A DNA stretch of 64,000 bases, from NCBI GenBank assembly GCA_034769895.1, contig CM068371.1:399853469-399917468 (forward strand), read 5' to 3'. This DNA comes from Magicicada septendecula. Lineage: Eukaryota > Arthropoda > Insecta > Hemiptera > Cicadidae. The position numbers and the translations under genes are program-made. Shown in pieces: positions 57,440 to 64,000 of the stretch. Positions within the stretch are counted from its first letter, which is position 1; each line of letters starts with the position of its first letter. Below the pieces are notes generated by a model. That model saw nothing but the letters and a program-made list of their open reading frames with translations, searched no databases and was not told the DNA's origin.

Positions 57440-58124
57440 TATAGCTTTAGCTAATGGTTACCAAAACACGTTAATTGATAATCTCATCAAAAAACATAAA
57501 ATTCGAAAATCCAAGCCCCCAATAGATAAGGATACAAAAATAACATTTATTTCTACCACATACACAAATATAATGCCAAAGATTCTAACCTCCACATTTA
57601 ATAAATTGAATATTACTGCTACCTTCAAAACCAACAATAGTCTATTAAAAATACTACGTCATAGAAAACCCATACCTTTAGAAAAGAAATCCGGCATATA
57701 TAAATTATCATGTAACGACTGCAACAGTTTTTACATCGGTCAAACGGGGAGAGGTTTCCTCAAACGATTTAAAGAGCACACACCAAAACGTCACCTAAAT
57801 AATCTCACTTTGTTAAATAATATCAAGTCCAACTTTGCCCGCCACTTAATCTTACACAATCATAATTATACTGATTTTAAATCTAATTTAATACCCCTAC
57901 ATGTGTGCAACAAAGGCCGTTACATGGACGCAATAGAAGAGTTCGAAATATACAAAGCATATAATAACATAAACAGCCGAGATTTCATATTGAATGACCA
58001 CTTAAATTTTAAATCCAACCCGCTATACGATACAGCTTTGAACCTGCTTAGGTGTAATCACTCAGATAATAGTTCAGTGTCCGATCGGCTTCGTCGTGGT
58101 GCGCACCATTTAGAGGGCGAGTGA
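57440..58124 (+). pseudogene. Penelope-like GIY-YIG endonuclease fragment, right arm
   Basis: Open frame continuing upstream of its first ATG (57573), through ALANGYQNTLIDNLIKKHK, so the real protein extended into RT sequence lost at the inversion point. It then reads PKILTSTFNKLN, HRKPIPLEKKSGIYKL, SCNDCNSFYIGQTGRGF and RFKEHTPKRHL. The stop follows HHLEGE at 58124. The GIY-YIG catalytic Tyr, Arg and Glu candidates (Y in GIYKL, R in GRGF, and E in the downstream helix) are present. No lesion in this fragment, but the element is incomplete. Confidence 0.87.
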
Positions 58125-59374
58125 ATTACATAGTGGACAATTATGTGTAACATGTGTTTTTAATGTTTAACGACCTCAATAGAGCGATTTAATCTGATGA
58201 TGGAGCAGATGTTCCGAAACGCGTCATTTTAATCGACGTAACGAAGTCACACGACGGATATAAGGTGATTTATTTATAATAATTTACTAAGTTTAATTGT
58301 AAACAATTGTAATTAAAAGGGAGAATCCCATGAAAAGATAAACAGCTAGTGTTAACATGGATTGAAGGTAGAGTTTAATTAGGGAATAAGAAGTTAATAA
58401 TGTAATCAATAAACACCCCAGATTATAAGGGAAAATCAATTAAGTAAATTCAAAAGGTGTGATATTGCTTAACACACAAAAAATAGTAATTAATGAAATG
58501 AGTTGTAAACAAACTTTACTTAATAATTGTTGAATAATTGTGTAATTATATTTATGAATAGGATATGACTGAAGAAATTGTACAGAGCATACGCTTAGAT
58601 GTTATGTTTTTAATTGATGAAGAATAGGGAGTGGTAGCCATATTGTTAACAAAAGCAAAATAGATAATTAAGAAGTTAAGACAATACAAATCTAATTACA
58701 CTAGAAAATCAGTTAATGTAGAAAATAACAGAACCATACAAATGGGATAATAACAAAACAAAACACATCAGAACAAAATGAGACATCATTTGTATAAATT
58801 CAGTAAATATGATCAATGGCTACTAGTGCCTCTGAAATGCCTAACTGTCAAAACAAATAATTACAAATTGTATAAAATCCACAAGGAAATTAACAAATCT
58901 AAGGCGAGTAACTAGCCAAGGATAATGTGTAAATCATTTTAAAAGAAAAATGTTACAATAAGAACTTAAATTAAAAGAAATATGTAATTAACAAATGCTA
59001 ACATAATTGTACAAAAGTTAATATCTAATAGAACCCAACCTTATGAGGTATTAATTTAATCTTTGAAAGGAAAGACAAACAGTAGTGATAATATTTAATA
59101 CTCAGGAAGGAAGACAGAAGAATAAAAGCAATCACAAAATATACAGTAATTTTGAATAAAAATTCAAATATGATAACAATGGTAATAAACCATGCCTGAG
59201 CCAATCAAAGGTAATAGGTAACCATAGAAACGAGCCGTTGGTTTATAATTTTCCGTTAATTCTTGTTACTTTAATTATTTATTTTCACATTTTCCACATA
59301 AACACTTGTTAATGTCTGTATTCAGACGCCATCTTTAAAGTTAGCCAACTGTAAAAGAAAACATATGTACTTAC

Positions 59375-59419
59375 CAAAGTCAGGTTCTTTTCGGCGAACA
59401 CAGGAGAACAGAATGATGG
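59375..59419 (-). CDS. RB1CC1: RB1CC1/FIP200 small exon (45 bp)
   Basis: Between acceptor TTTCAAACAG|CCATC and donor GACTTTG|GTAAGT on the minus strand. In the only frame compatible with the next exon (it ends in phase 1, which the 54715 exon requires) it reads IILFSCVRRKEPDF. This resembles the end of the vertebrate ubiquitin-like domain (NPIFLFNKE). It lies 3' of the expected UBL exons, which must be right of the window or hidden in the element 4 region. Short length makes this less certain than the other exons. Confidence 0.72.
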
Positions 59420-59698
59420 CTGTTTGAAATAAAGAAAGCTTTACTTGTTCCCATTAATTGAGTTTTATTGACATTATTTCTTTCATCATTAAATTTTCAT
59501 CATTGACAAACTACCTCTTCCCCTCCCTTATCTATTATAAAATTCACATTATATGATATGTATTGGTTATATAGTTATTCTGACATAATGAAAATTGAAA
59601 CATGGTATAAAATTCCAAATAAAACATCAAGAAATTAAATATAAACTGATCTTAAACAACACAAACCAGCCTTCTTTGTCTACATACTTTCACTCATG

Positions 59699-59700
<2 letters not shown>

Positions 59701-59730
<30 letters not shown>
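59701..59730. repeat. (CA)n microsatellite
   Basis: Near-perfect CA run, upstream of the small RB1CC1 exon on the gene strand. Confidence 0.9.
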
Positions 59731-59733
<3 letters not shown>

Positions 59734-60000
59734 ACCCAATACCCTTTGAGATCTCATTTTTGTTTAAAAGTTTATTTCATTGTAATTTTGATTAGCCCTT
59801 GTGAAAAATTTATTTTATTCATTTGTTACTTAGCTGTTCAACTGTTTCTGAATATGTTCGCATTGTCCCACACGCACCATGTAGATCGTTTTAAACTTCA
59901 CTGAATTTACAAGTTTTTTGTTGAATTGATATTAGTTTATTTTATATTTTTTAAATACTATGAGTATTGTATTGACATTTTAAATGTTTTATTCACATTT

Positions 60001-60489
60001 TAAATATGTTATTCACATTTTGTGTGCGGGCGCGATGAAAATTACGCCCGGTCGGCAGACTGTTTGCGTCCTTAGTTGTTAGATGTTCATTGCCGACTGA
60101 TGAGACGAATGGCACTATTTTGTAACGTGGCCGCGGCTGTTTTACAAACTTTCATTGTTCTAAATGTTGTATCACTACGCCAGTATAAGGTTTGGCCGAC
60201 ACTCCTGGATTCCAACGTGATGTAAGCACTGACGTAATATCGTCTGACTTGAGGTTATATAATACCTAACTGTTTTCTTGCATCTGTATGTTGACCTTGA
60301 CACAAATCCCACATGCCGGTTTTCTGTGTTGTTTCAATTCATGAATAATATTTTACAATCACTCTTTCTAATTTGGTCCCAATAAAATTTACCATTATGT
60401 CTCCCAAAATTATATCATAAAATTTTATTTCTTTTTTATTAAAAACAAATTTATTTATTACCCTGGATAGGCCTAAATGTCCCATTACA
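60001..60489 (-). mobile_element. Element 4, 3' LTR (left limit unresolved)
   Basis: Minus strand. Starts at 60489 with TGTAATGGGACATTTAGGCC directly after the purine tract GAGGGGGTAT. Similar to the solo LTR at 39866. The left end is not resolved and may lie between 59750 and 60000. Confidence 0.75.
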
Positions 60490-60490
60490 A

Positions 60491-60537
60491 TACCCCCTCA
60501 ATGAGAGGTTTTACGCCGAAGCATCAAAACTCTCATT
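60491..60537 (-). promoter_or_regulatory. cUUCGg hairpin and polypurine tract of element 4
   Basis: On the minus strand AATGAGAG-TTTTGATGC, TTCG, GCGTAAAAC-CTCTCATT pairs at 15 of 17 positions, then GAGGGGGTAT. It matches element 2 in design. Two stem positions differ (G-T to A-T, T-A to T-G) and both keep pairing. Confidence 0.75.
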
Positions 60538-63500
60538 AACACACTCATACTTGCTAAAAGGATCAATCAGGATATGTCGCCACAACCCCCTGTATGGTTT
60601 ATATAAAAAGAATTATAATTAACTCACCCTTGGTCCAGTGACTGTGACCGCACCTGAATGACCTTACTGGACTTCTCTCTCGAGATCCCAACACCATAAA
60701 GTCAGCCAGGTACTTAACGCCCCTGCTCTGACGCGCTGGCCAGCTCAGGACTGCCGCCACAGCATCACCAGACTCTGAAACAACAAATCAAAATATCAAC
60801 TAGTGGCCTAATACAATACTATATCCCTAATTGATCTGTTCCCCTTAGCTGTGCTGGTTTGCGTTAAGAAGCACTGGTTTTTCTTCATTCTTAACTTCTA
60901 ACACATGTATATATTATTATATAACGGGTGTCTCCTCGTTATACCTCTCTCCGATTAGTGTCAATTTATAATGTAACTTCTTACTTTCTTTTATTAATGT
61001 GCCAATTTCTTATGTATCTTAATTTAGTATGTGTTGTAATATTGTTAATTATATCTCCTTTCCTCTCTATTTAATATAATTGTGTTAATGTGAGTGAAAA
61101 TTAAGTGTATAGGGTGTAATTCGAAAATTCCGCTCAAGCCTATTCTGTGCTGAAGAGAAGAGCAGAAATTTTTATTGAATTCTCCTCTCTTTAATACCTA
61201 AGAAGTCCGCGAATAGCGCTGTGGTTCCCAGACAAGGGAAATTTGTAGGTTAACCCACCGCGTACGGTGATTATTGGTTACACTCTTTACTTATCTTATT
61301 TCTTATTCACACTCCATTAAATCTTATATAAATGAGAAGATATTGTAATTCTGAAATGATTCTTTATTAATATTTAATATTTTTTTTGTCCAACAAAGTA
61401 AGTTCTCTTACTTTAGATATGAAAGGCTATAAGTCAGAAGTAATCGATTATTGATCGGATTCAAGGTTTTATATTAAATTCAGTTATGATTTTTATATTT
61501 CTTAAATACAGGGCGTGAAGGTTCTTTCAACTGTTAGTAAGATCAGAAAATGCATAAATAGGAATACAAGGTATTACAATATAGAGTTAAGTTTTATTAA
61601 ATAATATTTAAAATAATTGTTGTTTTACCATCCGCTCGGCATCGTGACTCGATGAGGCCGTGTGCAGATAATCCTTTCATCTTGACAACAACAGATCAGC
61701 ATGCAGATGAATTTGCTCCCGTTAGTCTACGTTCCAAGTTGAAAATAATGTTTAATTCTTGGTCCTGGGATGATGCAGAAATAACGCTCCTTTTGTTCAC
61801 CAATGTCCGAGTTTTGTATTTACGTGCTTCGACGAAATTCGAATCCAATTACGTTTTTCTATTGGATTGTGTAAACTGCAAGTTCCAATGTAATTTGGTG
61901 GTTATTTTCGTTTCGTTTGTGTTATAGGATTATTTCTTTACGCAGGTAGTTATTTCTCTGGTTTCGTTAATTGATTAATTTAACATTTTGTTCATTATCA
62001 GGAATTTGGCAATCCGAGTTCTTCCTTTATTTTTCGTTACTTTGTGTATTGTTTTTATATTGTCCAATTATATAATATGGTTAACTGTTAGTGGACCAAA
62101 CTATTGCAATTTATCATTCATTTATTTTAAATTTCTCTGTACTTGGTATTTAAATTAAATCAAATTTTTACTGAGCATCTCTTAGCTAAACTCTCTTCGT
62201 TCATGTAAAATTATCCAATAATCAAATCAACAAATTCTATATACTCTGTCGTCCCTAGCAACCAATTTTTTATTCTTATTCAATATTATGTTATATTATG
62301 ATCATTTCATACAATGTTCTTCCACTCATCAAAATAATCCCTTTCTAAATTTCCATTATATCCGAATATAATCTTACTTATGGCTTGTTTACTAATTCTT
62401 ATATATTTTGCTGTCTTTTACTCTTAGTCTGTTTATTTTAACAAATATTATTTTTCAGTTACCAAACATTATCTATCGGTATCATTGCACTATGGCATTA
62501 TAATAATTTATTTAATTTGAGTTTATTTATTTGTTATTATTAATTATTATTAACTTCTACTAACTCATTAGATTGTATTTGGTATTTGTTACTAATTTCT
62601 TTACCTAACCTTTCTGATCTGACTTACTATATAATGTTATTGGTTGTTAGGCCTATCATTATACCTTGATCTACTTCCGAATTTAACTTGTTACTATCTG
62701 CAATATTATAGAATATTTTATCTATTTATGATACGGTGGTATTAAACTCTTTTGGTATCTTAACAATTATAGCCTTTTTATCCAAGTTTACAATTATAAT
62801 TATCTTATTATCTAAGTACATGTATACAAATAATTAACTCTAAAAATCTAAACAAAGCTTTATCGTGACCTATGGATAACATATAAAAATGAAATTAATT
62901 AGTACTCAATTACTGAGTTCAACAACAGCTCTACCATGGTAAATTAATAACACATAATACTTAATTACCTGATATTCTATCAACAGAAAAACCTTCACTT
63001 GTTAACACAAAATATAACATCACTGTCATGATAACAATATAACATGATACAATTAATAACAAGTACTTTTAAGTAACTTAAGTCATACACCATTTATTCA
63101 TTCTCATCTAATTTGAAACATCAATTATAATAAAACAGTCAAAATCATTTTTTACATTATGTGTCAATGTCGGTTATTTACCTCTCACTGAACCTTGAGG
63201 TTTATTATTATTAAAACATTATTACTTGCTTATCTTTTTACCTTGCATTCTTATTACATTTAAACAATCATGGGTTGGGTTTCTGACCTTTTACAAGTGT
63301 GGATAATTAATAAATTTTCTTCCCTATTCTAAATGTTATAATTTTATTTATGTAACATCGAGGACCGTATTTCTGTTATGTTACAATATGAACCCTTAAC
63401 CTAACATGATACATATATAAACTTCCTTAACCTCATTCTGTTTACTTTCTCTTGTTAACTTTTATCCCAAAATTAAATTATTGCCCTGATTCTATCAGAA

Positions 63501-63936
63501 TTTAAATAAACATTTCCCATTACAATATTACAAATACCTTTCCTTCTAGGATTAATATTTCAAAACAATTAAATTCATTTAAAATTCTTATATATATATA
63601 ACAAAATCAACTACATCTAAACAAATTATTTCCTTATATTTTTCTCAAACTTGGTTTAAAACATCTCAAATCAACACAAAATCATCTAAGTACATCATAA
63701 ACTCAACTACATATTCTTTATCTAGTATGACACCCATCTATCAAAACATCTACCAACCAATCTCTACCTTTAACTTATTACTCTAATTCATTTTGAATCA
63801 TTCTCCCTTATAACAAAATACTCTCTACCCTCTTTGTACTCAGGATGTGTGTTCCACCCAATGCTCATTCCCTTATTTGGTTCCCGGACCCTCCCTAGGT
63901 AACCCTTTCCGGCGCATATCGGTTCCCCTCCAGCCA

Positions 63937-63951
63937 CAACGCTTTTCGTTG
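63937..63951 (-). promoter_or_regulatory. Conserved small hairpin, module 1 of element 4
   Basis: CAACG-AAAAG-CGTTG on the minus strand, after GAGGAGTCCT. Same stem as element 2 with a different loop. Confidence 0.5.
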
Positions 63952-64000
63952 AGGACTCCTCATCACACCACCCCCTTTACAAATTTCCCCCATCATATAA

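Larger units (their letters stand above)
56781..58288. mobile_element. Inverted pair of Penelope-like element 3' ends
   Basis: 56781 onward is the inverse of sequence ending at 58288. The two arms meet head to head at about 57415-57465 (TTGGTAACCATTAGC/GCTAATGGTTACCAA). The left arm lacks about 190 bp near the centre. Each arm carries a GIY-YIG endonuclease coding segment. The arms are nearly identical; one coding change is visible (LLRRNH versus LLRCNH). Inverted arrangements are known for Penelope-like elements. No reverse transcriptase part is present. Confidence 0.85.
55602..59340 (+). mobile_element. Old solo LTR of the element 1 family, carrying a Penelope fragment
   Basis: Starts TGTTACAACACAAATAAGCC like the element 1 LTR. 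It follows it through the purine-rich part (55602-56760) and again from about 58290 (GTGTTAACATGGA, AATAAACACCCCAG, CTTATGAGGTATT, CCATAGAAACG(A/G)GCCGTTGG, CAGACGCCAT). The last part, including the LTR end, is missing or too diverged. No internal region is attached. Clearly older than element 1. Confidence 0.75.
60490..64000 (-). mobile_element. Element 4, 3' internal region
   Basis: Minus-strand non-coding region of an LTR element of the element 2/3 family, running off the right edge. Module 2 is at about 60490-60780 (inverse of GTTGGGATCTC, GAGAAGTCCAGTAAGGTCA, CCAGCTCAGGACTGCCG) and module 1 at about 63820-63990. Between them about 3 kb of AT-rich sequence has no ORF worth calling. The short ORF at 61652-61927 (plus) is not convincing. 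The protein gene and 5' LTR should lie beyond 64000. Confidence 0.78.

Noticed and set aside
1-64000. CRISPR arrays, tRNA or rRNA genes
   Set aside because: No regular repeat-spacer pattern and no cloverleaf or rRNA-like sequence noticed; the tRNA-related words found are primer binding sites.

Overview
The window is a stretch of a large, repeat-rich arthropod (most likely insect) nuclear genome. No bacterial features are present. Six split exons on the minus strand encode part of RB1CC1/FIP200 (the metazoan Atg17/Atg11-like autophagy scaffold). I recognised them from the conserved blocks SLLDW, DASILPDLCASH and RIC/CEQLV...HQ, and from matching splice phases across every exon pair. Almost everything else is transposable elements, many nested or sitting in RB1CC1 introns. 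The gene runs right to left: exons at 59375-59419, 54548-54715, 44343-44469, 38578-38791, 37917-38087 and 37221-37405. The last ends with a donor, and I find no following exon in the left 37 kb, so that region is probably one giant intron.

Layout. 1-11350: a Ty3/gypsy retrotransposon (element 1) with an unusually long LTR of about 3.05 kb. The 5' LTR is cut by the window edge, gag and pol are broken, and an intact UUUAAAC -1 frameshift signal sits at the gag/pol border. 11351-13501: the end of a Tigger-like transposon and unassigned sequence. 13502-19240: element 2, an LTR element without pol. 22700-32729: a 5'-truncated non-LTR retrotransposon (minus strand, 11-bp target duplication), split inside its RNase H domain by element 3 (23472-31673). 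Element 3 is a young LTR element with a 4-bp target duplication and an intact 492-residue ORF. 32773-35631: a broken Tigger element. 35931-36395: an LTR remnant with a perfect 18-nt PBS of the tRNA-Lys1,2 type. 37.2-59.4 kb: RB1CC1 exons and introns holding a solo LTR (39866), an intact Tigger (45985-48088), a decayed pogo element (48968-52244), a decayed mariner (53133-54448), and an old element-1-type LTR (from 55602) carrying an inverted pair of Penelope-like GIY-YIG fragments. 60001-64000: the 3' part of a minus-strand LTR element (element 4) related to elements 2 and 3.

The most interesting system is the family formed by elements 2, 3 and 4. Elements 2 and 3 encode one related protein that I cannot assign, ending in LFDDGG, and no visible protease, reverse transcriptase or integrase. 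All three share non-coding 3' modules: a small CAAC(G)/(C)GTTG hairpin and a strong hairpin directly against the polypurine tract. In elements 2 and 4 that hairpin is capped by a cUUCGg tetraloop. Element 3 looks recently mobile. I suggest these are non-autonomous retrotransposons with conserved cis-acting RNA structures. Whether the family is already described cannot be decided without a database search.
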